From assembly GCF_003201955.1 (NCBI RefSeq), contig NZ_QJJM01000010.1, forward strand, positions 1-64,000: a DNA stretch of 64,000 nucleotides. The letters are read 5' to 3'. Made by a program: the position numbers and the translations under genes. Shown in pieces: positions 19,916 to 29,768 of the stretch. The stretch is from Blastomonas natatoria (GTDB taxonomy: Bacteria; Pseudomonadota; Alphaproteobacteria; Sphingomonadales; Sphingomonadaceae). The notes under the pieces were generated by a model that was not told the DNA's origin, ran no database searches, and saw nothing but the letters and a program-made list of their open reading frames with translations. How positions within the stretch are numbered: the first letter of the stretch is position 1; each line of letters opens with the position of its first letter.

Positions 19916-22900
19916 GGCGGGTTCGCGGGCTCCGGCGGCGACATTGGCGAGGAAACCGCCGATCAGATCCGCCCCCGCCGGCTTGGCGATCAGCACCACG
20001 CCCATGCGCGCCGCGCGCCGTGCCAGTGCGGGCGAACCCTGCGCGGTGACGAGCGCGGCGGGAAGCCCCGGATGCTGCTCGCGCAGCGCCGCGATCAGCG
20101 CGAGGCCGTCGATCGACGCGCCGAGCTGATAATCGACCAGCGCGGCATCGAACGGCCCTGCTTGCGCCAGCGCCGCTGCCGGGCCATCGGCCCCGTGCGG
20201 ATCATGGCCGAGCAGTCCGAGCAGGCTGGTCGTGCCCTCGACGATCAGCGGGTCATTGTCGACCACCAGCACCTTGAGCGCTCGATCAGGCCACATGGCG
20301 GGCGCAGGAGCGGTAATCGGGGTTGGCGCATCGATCGGCCAGGCAGCGGGCAGCGACAGGCTGAACCGGCTGCCCTTGCCCGGCACCGACTTGACCTCGA
20401 TCACCCCGCCGAGCAGCCGCGCGATCCGCTCGGACAGCGCAAGGCCCAGCCCCAGCCCTTCGGCCTCGACCGTGCCCAGTCGGGTGAATTCGGCAAAGAT
20501 CGCCTCGATCTGGTCCTCGGCAATGCCGACGCCGGTATCGATGATATCAATGCGGATGCGGTTGCCGCGCCGCCGCGTGCCGATCAGCACCACGCCCTCG
20601 GGCGTGTAGCGCAGCGCATTGGACAGGAAATTCTGCAGGATCGAGCGCAACAGTCCGGGATCGGTATGGACATGGCCCGATAGCGGCCCGATCCGCAGGC
20701 CCAGCCCCTTGTCCTCGGCCATCGGCACGAAGCTTTCGGCAAGATCGGTGAGGAACGGCCCCAGCGCCACCGGCTCCGGGCTCGGCTCTACCCCGCCTGC
20801 ATCGAGCCGGCTGATATCGAGCAGCGCGCGAATGAGGCCGTCCGCCGCGCCGATCGCGCTGTCTATCCGCCGCGCCAGTTGCTGCGTGCCCGGTTCGGCA
20901 TCGCGAGTCAGCGCGGCGGTAAACAGCCGCGCGGCATGCAGCGGCTGCAACAGGTCATGGCTCGCGGCGGCGAGGAAGCGCGTCTTGTCGCGCGTCGCCT
21001 GTGCGAGCTGGCGGTTGGCGCTGCTCAGCTCCTGGGTGCGGTCGGCGACACGCTGTTCCAGCTCGGCCAGCGTGCGCTCGAGCTCGTCGCGCATCCGCGC
21101 CTCGGCGGTGATGTCGGTAAAGCTGGTGACATAGCCGCCGCCGGGCATCGGCCCGCCCACGGTCTTGATGACGCGCCCGTCCTTGCGCTGCCGCTCGAAG
21201 CTGTGCGGCTGTCCCCGACGCATATGGCCAAGCCGCTTTTCGACATGATGCTCGATATCCTCCGATCCGAAATCGCCCAGCCGCGCATTATAGCGGATGA
21301 GCTCCGCAATCGGCGTGCCCACGCGCACCAGACCCGGCGGATAACCGAAAATGTCGAGATACTGGCTGTTCCACGCGACAAGGTTCATCTCGGCATCGAC
21401 CACGCTGATCCCGGCATCGACATTCTCGAAGGTGGCGGCGAGCAGCTCGCGCGAAAAGCGCAGCGACTGGCCGCGCTCGCCGAGCAGACGCGTGACATCG
21501 GCCAGGCTCATCTGGCTGCCCGCGAGCGCCGAGGCGACCAGCGCGCGCGCCGAAGATGCGCCCACCACGCGGGCAATGAGGTCGCGCGCTCGTTGCGCAG
21601 CGGCACGGGTGATCGGCACGCCCGGCGCAGCATCGGGAAATTCGGTGCGCGCCCGCTCGGTCCCAACAAAGCTGGCGGTCAACCGCGCGAGATCGTCGAG
21701 ATCGCTGATCTTCTGCGCGCCGCGCAACTGCCACAGCAAGGGCCGCGCCTGCACCTTGCGCGCCGCGACAAGGCTATAAGCGATCAGATTCGCCCCCAGG
21801 CTCCAGGCGACGCCGTGTACCAGCGGCGAGGCATTGCCGATGCCGAACAGCCGCATCGGATCGACCAGCGTGCCTTGTAGTGCCATCATCCAGCCATCGG
21901 GCAGGATCGGCGGCAGGGCGAGCGTGTAAAGCCACAGGGCAAAGCCTATGCCCAGGCTCACCCGGGCCGCCAGCGCATCGCGCCCGCCGCCCTGCGTCGC
22001 CAGGATAAGATGCGGGGTGAACTGCGCCATCGCGGCGAACGCGACGAGCCCGATCGAGGCGAGCGTATTCTCCGCCGGGATCAGCAGCGCCCAGGCGAGC
22101 GAGGCAGCGACGATGCCCAGGATCGAGGCCCGCCGCACGCGCAGCATCCGCCGCCCGAACGCGCCTTCGGCCGCATCCGATCGGTCGCGCTGCAGCAGCG
22201 CCGGAAAGATCAGGTCGTTCGAGACCATGGTGGCGAGCGCGGTCGCATCGACGATCACCATCGATGCCGCCGCGCTGATCCCGCCGATCAGCGCCAGCAC
22301 CAGCACGCCGCCATTGCCCGCCAGCGCCGGAATCTGCAGCACATAGAGGTCGGCGCCCGTATCCGCCTGCACCAGGCTGGCCCCGGCGAGCGCGATCGGC
22401 AGCGCCATGATCGCCATGACGGCGAGATAGGCCGCAAGCCCGAACCGCGCGCGGTGCAGCGCGCCGGCATCCTGCGCCTCGACCAGCCCCATATAGAATT
22501 GCCGCGGCAGCGCGATGATCGCCATGGCCGAAATGAGGAAGATGACCGCGAACTCGACCGATAGCCGCTCGGGCTGAAAATTCTCGGCCAGCAACGCCGC
22601 GCCGCGATCGACAGCGCCTCCGTCAGCGCCAACCAGCAATACCGCAGCGACCGCCGCGACCGCCGTCAGCGCGACGATCTTGATCACCGATTCCAGCCCG
22701 ATCGCATAGACCAGCCCCTCGCTGCGTCCCGCGAGTTCATAGCGGCGAGCGCCGAACAGGATCGCGAACAGCGCGAGCAGCACCGCCGCGCCGATCATCG
22801 CGGCATCGGCCATCGGCTTGCCCGATGCGAGCGAGAGCGCGCCGCCGATCGAGCGGAACTGCAGCGCGACATAGGGAATGGTGCCAACAAGGGCGATCAG

Positions 22901-23263
22901 CGTCACCAGCCGCGCGACGCCATTGTCATGCCCGAAGCGCGCGGCGATGAAATCGGACACGGTGGTCGCCTGCTCCTCCGCCACGGCCTGGGCGAGCCGC
23001 CTGAGGAAACGCGGGGCGAACAGCAACAGACAGATCGGCGCGAGATAGATCGGCAGATAGTACCAGCCGTCGCGCACGATCGACCCGACCGCGCCGTAAA
23101 AGGTCCAGCTGGAGCAATAGACGCCCAGCGCCAGCGTGTAGGCCAGTTGCCTGAGCCAGGGCCGCCGCTCGGCCTCGTCCGCGCGCCGCTCGACCAGAGC
23201 CGCCACCGCGAACAGCAGCAGGATGACCGCAAGCCCGATCAATGCCGCCGACGGCAGGCTCAT
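19913..23263 (-). CDS. CrbS-like hybrid sensor kinase with SLC5/PutP transporter domain
   Basis: A 1116-residue membrane kinase. Residues about 1-550 hold a dozen or so hydrophobic helices of sodium:solute symporter type (VSDFIAARFGHDNGVARLV, ALPRQFYMGLVE). A PAS domain (ENVDAGISVVDAEMNLVAWN) follows, then a coiled coil, a HisKA box with the phospho-His in ASHDLLQPLHAARLF, an HATPase domain (ILQNFLSNALRYTPEG; GLGLALS) and a C-terminal receiver (VVDNDPLIVEG; Asp in ALVDYQLG). This layout is that of CrbS, which governs acs through CrbR. It probably senses acetate or a related flux; signal identity is inferred. It converges on the CrbR-like gene. Confidence 0.93.
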   Translation of the reverse strand: MSLPSAALIGLAVILLLFAVAALVERRADEAERRPWLRQLAYTLALGVYCSSWTFYGAVGSIVRDGWYYLPIYLAPICLLLFAPRFLRRLAQAVAEEQATTVSDFIAARFGHDNGVARLVTLIALVGTIPYVALQFRSIGGALSLASGKPMADAAMIGAAVLLALFAILFGARRYELAGRSEGLVYAIGLESVIKIVALTAVAAVAAVLLVGADGGAVDRGAALLAENFQPERLSVEFAVIFLISAMAIIALPRQFYMGLVEAQDAGALHRARFGLAAYLAVMAIMALPIALAGASLVQADTGADLYVLQIPALAGNGGVLVLALIGGISAAASMVIVDATALATMVSNDLIFPALLQRDRSDAAEGAFGRRMLRVRRASILGIVAASLAWALLIPAENTLASIGLVAFAAMAQFTPHLILATQGGGRDALAARVSLGIGFALWLYTLALPPILPDGWMMALQGTLVDPMRLFGIGNASPLVHGVAWSLGANLIAYSLVAARKVQARPLLWQLRGAQKISDLDDLARLTASFVGTERARTEFPDAAPGVPITRAAAQRARDLIARVVGASSARALVASALAGSQMSLADVTRLLGERGQSLRFSRELLAATFENVDAGISVVDAEMNLVAWNSQYLDIFGYPPGLVRVGTPIAELIRYNARLGDFGSEDIEHHVEKRLGHMRRGQPHSFERQRKDGRVIKTVGGPMPGGGYVTSFTDITAEARMRDELERTLAELEQRVADRTQELSSANRQLAQATRDKTRFLAAASHDLLQPLHAARLFTAALTRDAEPGTQQLARRIDSAIGAADGLIRALLDISRLDAGGVEPSPEPVALGPFLTDLAESFVPMAEDKGLGLRIGPLSGHVHTDPGLLRSILQNFLSNALRYTPEGVVLIGTRRRGNRIRIDIIDTGVGIAEDQIEAIFAEFTRLGTVEAEGLGLGLALSERIARLLGGVIEVKSVPGKGSRFSLSLPAAWPIDAPTPITAPAPAMWPDRALKVLVVDNDPLIVEGTTSLLGLLGHDPHGADGPAAALAQAGPFDAALVDYQLGASIDGLALIAALREQHPGLPAALVTAQGSPALARRAARMGVVLIAKPAGADLIGGFLANVAAGAREPA

Positions 23264-23335
23264 AAGCTCCAGCGCTCCTCCCCCCGGCCCAACAGGGCTC
23301 GTGACGGTCAGTTTATGTCAGGGGAGCGAGCCCGG

Positions 23336-25687
23336 TCAATCGCGCCCGACGAACAGCTCCGCCATCGCATCGATGATCGCCTCGCGATCGAGCCGGTAGG
23401 TGCGGTAGAGGTCGGGCAGATCGCCGGTCTGGCCGAAACGGTCGGTGCCGAGCGGGCTCACGCGGTGCCCCCTCACGCCGCCGAGCCAGGAGAGCGCGGC
23501 GGGCGACCCGTCGAGCACCGTGACCAGGCCTGCGGTCGGCGAAAGCTGTCCGAGCAGCCTTGCGACATGGCTCTGCCCGCCCGGTTTGCCGGTCCAGCGC
23601 GCGGACCTCTGCGCCGACCAGTCGCGGTGCAGCCGATCGGGCGAGGTGACAGCGAGAAGACCGAGGCCGGGAATGTCACCCTTGAGCGCCTCCCACGCCT
23701 CTAGCGCTTCCGAAGCGACCGCGCCGCAATAGACGATAGCGGCTTCGGCTCCCGGACCAGGCTCACGCAGCCAGTAAGCGCCGGCGAGCGCATCGGCCTC
23801 CCACGCGCTGTCGGTGCGCGCAATCTGCTCGATCACGCGGGTCGTCAGGCGCAGATAGACCGACGCGCCATCCGCTGCCTGCATGTGCCGGAATGCGAAC
23901 GCCATCATCAGCGCGACCTCATCGGCAAAGGCCGGTTCGAAGCTTTCCAGCCCCGGCTGGCCCATTCCGATCAGCGGGGTGTTGATCGACTGATGCGCAC
24001 CGCCCTCGCCCGCGAGCGTGATGCCCGAAGGCGTGCCGACCAGCAGGAAGCGCGAATCCTGGTAGCAGCCATAGTTGAGCGCATCGAGCCCGCGCGCGAT
24101 GAACGGATCATAGACAGTGCCCACCGGCATCAACCGCGTGCCGAAATGCGGGGCGGAAAGGCCCAGGGCCGCGAGCGCGAGGAAGAAATTGTTCTCCGCG
24201 ATGCCCAGCTCGATATGCTGACCCGCCTGGTGCGCCGCCCATTTCTGCGCCGAGGGGATCTTCACGCGCTGGAACACGTCCGCCAGTTCCTGCCGCCGGA
24301 ACAGCCCGCGCTGGTTGACGAACGCGCCGAGATTGGTCGTCTGCGTGACATCGGGCGCGGTGGTGACCAGACGGTCAGCAAGCGGGGCATCGGACTTGGC
24401 GAGATCGTGCAGGATCTTGCCGAACGCAGCCTGGGTCGACTGCTCCCGGCCTTCGGGCACGGGCAGCCGGTCGGGCAAGGGAATCGTGGGCGCGGCATGT
24501 TCCGCCTGCTTGCGCGCGATCGGGCTGTCGGCAACGAAGGCCTGGAGCGCGCTGGCGAGATTGTCTCCGAGCCCCGACCATTTGCCCCATTCCTCGCCCG
24601 GCGCGATGCCGAGCGCATCGCGGAAACCCTCGATCTGTCCGGCATTCATCATGCCCGAATGATTGTCCTTGTGCCCGGCGAGCGGCAGGCCATAGCCCTT
24701 GACGGTATAGGCGATCAGCAGCGTCGGGCGCTCGTCGTCCATGCTGTCGAACGCGTCGAGCAGCGTCTCGATGCAATGGCCGCCGAGATTGGTCATCAGC
24801 TGCGCAAGGCCGGCATCGTCGAACGATCCGAGCAGCTCGGCCACGCCGCGCTTCCTGCCGATATCGTGCATCAGCCGCTCGCGCCAGGCCGCACCGCCCA
24901 GATAGGTGAGTGCCGCAAAATCAGCATTGGGGCAGGTCTCGATCCAGTCCTCAAGCGCCTTGCCGCCTGGCAGCTGGAACGCCGCGCGCTGCAGCTTGCC
25001 ATGCTTCAAGGTCACGACGCGCCAGCCGCAGGTCTCGAAAATGTCGTCGAAGCGGCGGAACATGCGGTCCGCAGTGGTCGCGTCGAGCGACTGGCGGTTG
25101 TAATCGACGATCCACCAGCAATTGCGCAGGTCGTGCTTGTAGCCCTCGATCAGGCATTCGTAGATATTGCCTTCATCGAGCTCGGCATCGCCCATCAGCG
25201 CGATCATCCGCCCCGACTGCTCCTCGCGCAGCTGGCCGTGCGCGATGAGGTAATCCTGCACCAGCGAGCTGAACGCGGTGATCGCGACGCCCAGGCCCAC
25301 AGATCCGGTGGAGAAATCGACCGGAATGCTGTCCTTGGTCCGCGAAGGATAGCTCTGCACCCCGCCAAGGCCGCGAAACCGCTCCATCTTCTCGCGCGTC
25401 TGCTCGTCGAGCAGATAGTGGATCGCGTGCAGCACCGGGCCGGCATGCGGCTTGACCGCCACCTTGTCCTGCGGGCGCAGCGCGTGGAAATACAGCGCGG
25501 CCATGATCGCGGTCATCGATGCGCAGCTCGCCTGATGCCCGCCCACCTTCAGCCCGTCGCGCTTTTCGCGGATATTGTTGGCATTGTGGATCATCCACGA
25601 AGACAGCCAGCGCAGCCGCTGCTCGATTTCGGTGAGCAGCCGGACAGTCTCGGCGCGGCTTTCGGTAGAGACGGTATCGATGACCAT
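23336..25687 (-). CDS. AceE-like/transketolase-family ThDP enzyme
   Basis: A 783-residue thiamine-diphosphate enzyme of the homodimeric pyruvate dehydrogenase E1 type. The ThDP/Mg motif is GDAELDEGN followed about 25 residues later by WWIVDYNRQSLD; the N-terminal KVGGHQASCAS and the central VNQRGLFRRQE and HIELGIAENN segments also fit AceE. It is about 100 residues shorter than AceE (887) and no E2 or E3 gene is nearby, so it may be a paralogue of unknown donor or acceptor. The ATG at 25687 fits the family start; one at 25732 would add 15 residues. Confidence 0.75.
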   Translation of the reverse strand: MVIDTVSTESRAETVRLLTEIEQRLRWLSSWMIHNANNIREKRDGLKVGGHQASCASMTAIMAALYFHALRPQDKVAVKPHAGPVLHAIHYLLDEQTREKMERFRGLGGVQSYPSRTKDSIPVDFSTGSVGLGVAITAFSSLVQDYLIAHGQLREEQSGRMIALMGDAELDEGNIYECLIEGYKHDLRNCWWIVDYNRQSLDATTADRMFRRFDDIFETCGWRVVTLKHGKLQRAAFQLPGGKALEDWIETCPNADFAALTYLGGAAWRERLMHDIGRKRGVAELLGSFDDAGLAQLMTNLGGHCIETLLDAFDSMDDERPTLLIAYTVKGYGLPLAGHKDNHSGMMNAGQIEGFRDALGIAPGEEWGKWSGLGDNLASALQAFVADSPIARKQAEHAAPTIPLPDRLPVPEGREQSTQAAFGKILHDLAKSDAPLADRLVTTAPDVTQTTNLGAFVNQRGLFRRQELADVFQRVKIPSAQKWAAHQAGQHIELGIAENNFFLALAALGLSAPHFGTRLMPVGTVYDPFIARGLDALNYGCYQDSRFLLVGTPSGITLAGEGGAHQSINTPLIGMGQPGLESFEPAFADEVALMMAFAFRHMQAADGASVYLRLTTRVIEQIARTDSAWEADALAGAYWLREPGPGAEAAIVYCGAVASEALEAWEALKGDIPGLGLLAVTSPDRLHRDWSAQRSARWTGKPGGQSHVARLLGQLSPTAGLVTVLDGSPAALSWLGGVRGHRVSPLGTDRFGQTGDLPDLYRTYRLDREAIIDAMAELFVGRD

Positions 25688-25892
25688 GGGGGGCCTTTTC
25701 GTCAGATCGGGGGGAATCGTGACCTCTCCCATGCCCGAAAAGTCCGGGCTTCATCCAGCATTTTCGTGCGCCAGCGTTCGCTCTCGCGTCCGCGCCGGTT
25801 GAACCCCTGGCCGCTTGCTGCTAGCTGCGCGGCGGACTCGCCGGGGCCGCATTCGCGCGGCCCGATCTCGCCTCTTGCCGCAAGGACAGTAT

Positions 25893-27203
25893 ATGGTCCC
25901 CCGCTATTCCCGCCCGCAAATGACCGCCATCTGGGAGCCGGAGGCAAAGTTCCGCATCTGGTTCGAGATCGAGGCGCACGCCACCGATGCGCTCGCCGAG
26001 ATCGGCGTGGTGCCCAAGTCCGCCGCCAAGGCACTCTGGGCCTGGTGGGCGACCAACCCTGTGATCGACGTCGCCGCGATCGACGCGATCGAGGCGGTCA
26101 CCAAGCACGATGTCATCGCCTTCCTCACCTGGGTGGCAGAACAGGTCGGCGACGAGGCGCGCTTCATGCACCAGGGCATGACCAGCTCGGACGTGCTCGA
26201 CACCTGCCTTGCGGTGCAGCTCGCACGCGCCACCGACATCCTGCTCGCCGACATGGACGCGCTGCTCGAAGCGATCGAGCGGCGCGCGATGGAGCACAAA
26301 TATACGCCGACCATCGGCCGCAGCCACGGCATCCATGGCGAGCCGACCACCTTCGGGCTCAAGCTTGCACAGGCCTATGCCGAGTTCGACCGCTGCCGGG
26401 CGCGCCTGAAGGCGGCGCGCGCCGAGATCGCCACCTGCGCGATTTCCGGCGCGATCGGCACCTTCGCCAATATCGACCCGCGCGTCGAGGCGCATGTCGC
26501 CAAGAAGCTGGGTCTGGCGCTGGAGCCCGTCTCGACCCAGGTCATCCCGCGCGACCGGCATGCGATGTATTTCGCGACGCTTGGCGTCATCGCCTCTTCG
26601 ATCGAGCGGCTGGCGACCGAGGTGCGCCATCTGCAGCGCACCGAGGTGCTGGAAGCGGAGGAATATTTCTCGCCCGGCCAGAAGGGTTCGTCGGCCATGC
26701 CGCACAAGCGCAACCCGGTGCTGACCGAGAATCTCACCGGCCTCGCCCGGCTGGTGCGCAGCGCGACGATCCCGGCGATGGAAAATGTCGCCCTGTGGCA
26801 CGAGCGCGATATCTCGCACAGTTCGGTCGAGCGCTTCATCGGTCCCGATGCGACGATCACGCTCGATTTCGCGCTGGCACGGCTGACCGGCGTCATCGAC
26901 AAGCTGCTCGTATATCCTGAACGGATGCAGAAGAATCTCGACAAGATGGGCGGGCTTGTCCACTCGCAGCGCGTGCTGCTGGCGCTGACCCAGGCAGGCG
27001 TGAGCCGCGAGGACGCCTATCGCCTGGTCCAGCGCAACGCGATGAAGGTCTGGGAATCGGATGGCGCGCTGTCGCTGCTCGATCTGCTCAAGGCCGACGA
27101 GGAAGTAACCGCCGCGCTGTCGGCCGAAGAGATCGAGGAGAAATTCAACCTCGATTATCATTTCAAGCATGTCGACACGATCTTTGCGCGCGTCTTCGGC
27201 TGA
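25893..27203 (+). CDS. purB: Adenylosuccinate lyase
   Basis: A 436-residue fumarase/aspartase-superfamily lyase of purine synthesis; it splits SAICAR and adenylosuccinate. The superfamily signature GSSAMPHKRNPV is present with the catalytic Ser in the flexible loop, and the QGMTSSDVLDT and GRSHGIHGEPT blocks carry the substrate-binding residues and catalytic His. Length is normal for the family. AAGGA lies before the chosen ATG; a longer frame from 25815 is less likely. Confidence 0.96.
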   Translation: MVPRYSRPQMTAIWEPEAKFRIWFEIEAHATDALAEIGVVPKSAAKALWAWWATNPVIDVAAIDAIEAVTKHDVIAFLTWVAEQVGDEARFMHQGMTSSDVLDTCLAVQLARATDILLADMDALLEAIERRAMEHKYTPTIGRSHGIHGEPTTFGLKLAQAYAEFDRCRARLKAARAEIATCAISGAIGTFANIDPRVEAHVAKKLGLALEPVSTQVIPRDRHAMYFATLGVIASSIERLATEVRHLQRTEVLEAEEYFSPGQKGSSAMPHKRNPVLTENLTGLARLVRSATIPAMENVALWHERDISHSSVERFIGPDATITLDFALARLTGVIDKLLVYPERMQKNLDKMGGLVHSQRVLLALTQAGVSREDAYRLVQRNAMKVWESDGALSLLDLLKADEEVTAALSAEEIEEKFNLDYHFKHVDTIFARVFG

Positions 27204-27284
27204 CGTGCCAGGCGCGTAACGCGCGAACAGCCACGAGCGAACCGCGAGGGCCGGGCCTGGCGCCCGGCTGTCGGAGGCTCTCTC

Positions 27285-27869
27285 ATGGCCAGTGCAGTTT
27301 CTTATGGTGCCACCTCTCCGCTGACGGTGGCTTTCCATGCCGGGTCGGCGGGCGAATGGCAGGTCGTGCGACAATCGACCCGGATCGGCGAGGACTTGCC
27401 TGCGGCCGAGCGCATCGGCACAGCTCCGACGCTCGCACCGGCTCTCTGGACGCTCACCGGCTTCACATCGAACCTGCGCTACACGACGGGGGCCGAGCGG
27501 CTGAAGCTCGATGCGCGCTCAGCGCCGCTGGGACGCAGCGAAGCGCGGATGGCCGCACTGATCCCGATCCGCAAGTCTGCGGCTTGGTGGGCAATGGCGC
27601 AGGATGAGCGCCGGGCGATCTATGAACGATCCGCCCATACGCCGATCGGGCTTGGCTATCTGCCCGGGATAGCCCGCCGCCTGCACCATTGCAGGGACCT
27701 TGGCGAACCATTCGACTTTCTGACCTGGTTCGAATTCGAGCCCGAGCTGGAGGGCGAGTTCGACGATCTGCTGGCGCGGCTGCGCATTACCGAGGAATGG
27801 CGCTTTATCGATCGCGAAATCGATATCCGGCTGATCCGCGCCGATTGCGCTGCAGCCCCTGCCGGATAG
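27285..27869 (+). CDS. Chlorite dismutase-family (Cld-like) protein
   Basis: A 194-residue protein with the conserved blocks of a short chlorite-dismutase-family branch common in alphaproteobacteria: RMAALIPIRKSAAWWAMAQ, DERRAIYERS, a His pair in ARRLHHCRDLGEPFDF, and LTWFEFEPELEGEFDDLL. Larger relatives bind haem and decompose chlorite or, as HemQ, complete haem synthesis. A haem-linking His is plausible in the HHCRDL segment but I cannot assign it firmly. The gene stands alone between purB and the lapA-like gene. Confidence 0.7.
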   Translation: MASAVSYGATSPLTVAFHAGSAGEWQVVRQSTRIGEDLPAAERIGTAPTLAPALWTLTGFTSNLRYTTGAERLKLDARSAPLGRSEARMAALIPIRKSAAWWAMAQDERRAIYERSAHTPIGLGYLPGIARRLHHCRDLGEPFDFLTWFEFEPELEGEFDDLLARLRITEEWRFIDREIDIRLIRADCAAAPAG

Positions 27870-27953
27870 CGGACTGGCCAATCGCGATTTATCCCCCTAT
27901 GCTCTCCGCTCGACCGCCGGGACGCGGGCAGAATTCAAGGAGACAGCGCGGTC

Positions 27954-28292
27954 ATGCAGTTCCTCAAGACGCTGGTGATCATCATGATCGCCGTCGTGTT
28001 CGTCGTATTCGCCTATAACAACTGGCAGGCCGTGACGGTGGATCTGTGGGGCGGGCTGGAACTGGTGACCAAGCTGCCGGTGCTGCTGCTGATGACCTTC
28101 CTTGCCGGATTCCTGCCTCTCTGGGCCTATCACCGGACGGCCAGCTGGCGGCTGAAGCGACGGATAGCGACGCTGGAGGGCAATCTCGCCCGCAATGCAG
28201 CGCCCGTCGCCACGCCTTCGCCTGGCGCGCCCTTGGCACCTATGCCAGCTGCAGAGACGACAGAGCCGGAAACTGCGCTGCGATCGGTCTGA
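27954..28292 (+). CDS. LapA-domain membrane protein
   Basis: A 112-residue protein with two hydrophobic helices (TLVIIMIAVVFVVFAYNNW and LPVLLLMTFLAGFLPLWAYH) joined by a short segment (VTVDLWGGLEL), then a basic cytoplasmic coil (WRLKRRIATLEGNLA) and a Pro/Ala tail. This is the plan of LapA (YciS), which with LapB tunes LPS synthesis through LpxC. LapB is not nearby. Its stop lies 28 bases before pyrF. Confidence 0.8.
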   Translation: MQFLKTLVIIMIAVVFVVFAYNNWQAVTVDLWGGLELVTKLPVLLLMTFLAGFLPLWAYHRTASWRLKRRIATLEGNLARNAAPVATPSPGAPLAPMPAAETTEPETALRSV

Positions 28293-28320
28293 GAGAATTC
28301 AACAGGGGTACATTCACGTC

Positions 28321-28995
28321 ATGTCCAATCCCATCTATCTCGCGGTCGATCTTCCCGACCTGGCGCGCGCCACCGCTCTGGTGCAGCAGGTGCGAGGCCA
28401 TATCGGCGGCGTGAAGCTGGGCCTGGAGTTCTTCTGCGCGCATGGTCATCACGGCGTGCACGAGATCGCGAAGCTGGGCCTGCCGATCTTTCTCGACCTC
28501 AAGCTCCACGACATTCCCAACACCGTCGCCGCTGCGATGCAGGCAATTCATGTGCTGGAGCCGGCGATCGTCACCATCCATGCTGCCGGTGGCCGCGCGA
28601 TGATGGAGGATGCCAAGGCGGCCGCAGGGGCGCATACCAGGGTTGTCGCGGTCACCATGCTGACCAGTCTCGACGACACCGACATAGCGCGGATCGGCTA
28701 TTCAGGGACGGCGCATGACAATGTGCTGCGCCTTGCCGATCTGGCGCATCAGGCCGGGCTCGACGGCATCGTCTGTTCGGGGCAGGAGGTCGGCGCGGTC
28801 CGCCAGCAATGGCGCGACGGCTTTTTTGTCGTCCCCGGCGTGCGCCCTGCCAGCGCCGTCCTGGGCGACCAGAAGCGTGCCGTCACGCCGCGCCAGGCCC
28901 GCGATGCGGGGGCCTCGGTGCTGGTCATCGGCCGCCCCATCGCGCGTGCCGAGAACCCTGACCAGGCCGCGCGCGACATCATGGCGACATTGTAG
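28321..28995 (+). CDS. pyrF: Orotidine 5'-phosphate decarboxylase
   Basis: A 224-residue TIM-barrel enzyme catalysing the last step of UMP synthesis. The catalytic DLKLHDIPNT motif (Lys and Asp dyad) is at about residues 59-68, LAVDLPD and VKLGLEFF supply the first Asp and Lys, and GASVLVIGRPI is the phosphate-binding loop. It lies between the lapA-like gene and trpF in the same direction. Confidence 0.96.
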   Translation: MSNPIYLAVDLPDLARATALVQQVRGHIGGVKLGLEFFCAHGHHGVHEIAKLGLPIFLDLKLHDIPNTVAAAMQAIHVLEPAIVTIHAAGGRAMMEDAKAAAGAHTRVVAVTMLTSLDDTDIARIGYSGTAHDNVLRLADLAHQAGLDGIVCSGQEVGAVRQQWRDGFFVVPGVRPASAVLGDQKRAVTPRQARDAGASVLVIGRPIARAENPDQAARDIMATL

Positions 28996-29013
28996 AACAC
29001 CCCCCATATTACC

Positions 29014-29092
29014 GTCACCCCCGCGAAGGCGGGGGTCCCGCTTTTGCGCCAGGTAACAGCAAAGCGGGATTCCCGCGGTCGCGGGAATGACG
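29014..29092. repeat. Compound palindromic element between pyrF and trpF
   Basis: Two G/C-rich hairpins (ACCCCCGC/GCGGGGGT at 29017-29036 and ATTCCCGC/GCGGGAAT at 29069-29088) flank an inner pair CCCGCTTT/AAAGCGGG (29037-29044, 29061-29068), and GTCA/TGAC bound the whole. The halves are inverted copies of each other with a few changes. It is a known style of dispersed proteobacterial intergenic repeat and could form a large cruciform in the leader of trpF. Confidence 0.8.
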
Positions 29093-29114
29093 AGACACGG
29101 GAAACGAAGGTAAC

Positions 29115-29768
29115 ATGACCACCCTCATCAAGATCTGCGGACTTTCCACCGAGGCGGCGATCGATGCCGCCGCGCGCGAGGGCGCGACGCATATCGGCCT
29201 GGTGCATTTCGAGAAGAGCCCGCGCCATGTCACGCTTGAACAGGCCGGCGACCTGCGTCGCCGCACGCCGTCTCATGTCCAGGTCGTGCTGCTGCTGGTC
29301 AACGCCTCGCCCGAGCTGACCCAGCGCGCTCAACGCACCGTGCGGCCCGATGTCATCCAGTTCCACGGATCGGAAAAGCCCGAATGGCTGCGGATCGTGA
29401 AGCAGCACATGCCGGTCGAGGCGTGGAAGGCTCTGGGCCTGCGCAGCGCCGAGACGCTGACCAACGCCCGCCGCTTCGATGGCAGCGGCGACCGGCTGCT
29501 GTTCGATGCCCCCGCCCAGGCGCTGCCCGGTGGAAACGGATCGGTGGTCGACTGGTCGCTGCTGGTCGGGCACAGCCACGCCCTGCCCTGGGGGCTGGCA
29601 GGTGGACTCAGCCCCGACAATGTCGGCGAAGCTCTGGCTGCGACACGGGCCCCGCTGGTCGATGTCTCCTCGGGCGTGGAAAGCGCTCCGGGAGTCAAAG
29701 ATATGGACAAGATCGCCCGCTTTTGCCAAGCGGTTCGCGACCATGACCAATACAGCAACCCAGCTTAA
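29115..29768 (+). CDS. trpF: Phosphoribosylanthranilate isomerase
   Basis: A 217-residue TIM-barrel enzyme of tryptophan synthesis. The N-terminal IKICGLST motif carries the catalytic Cys, VIQFHGSE is the conserved central strand, and the phosphate-binding AGGLSPDNV and [14 protein letters not shown] segments are present. It overlaps trpB by 26 bases, so the two are translationally linked. Confidence 0.96.
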   Translation: MTTLIKICGLSTEAAIDAAAREGATHIGLVHFEKSPRHVTLEQAGDLRRRTPSHVQVVLLLVNASPELTQRAQRTVRPDVIQFHGSEKPEWLRIVKQHMPVEAWKALGLRSAETLTNARRFDGSGDRLLFDAPAQALPGGNGSVVDWSLLVGHSHALPWGLAGGLSPDNVGEALAATRAPLVDVSSGVESAPGVKDMDKIARFCQAVRDHDQYSNPA

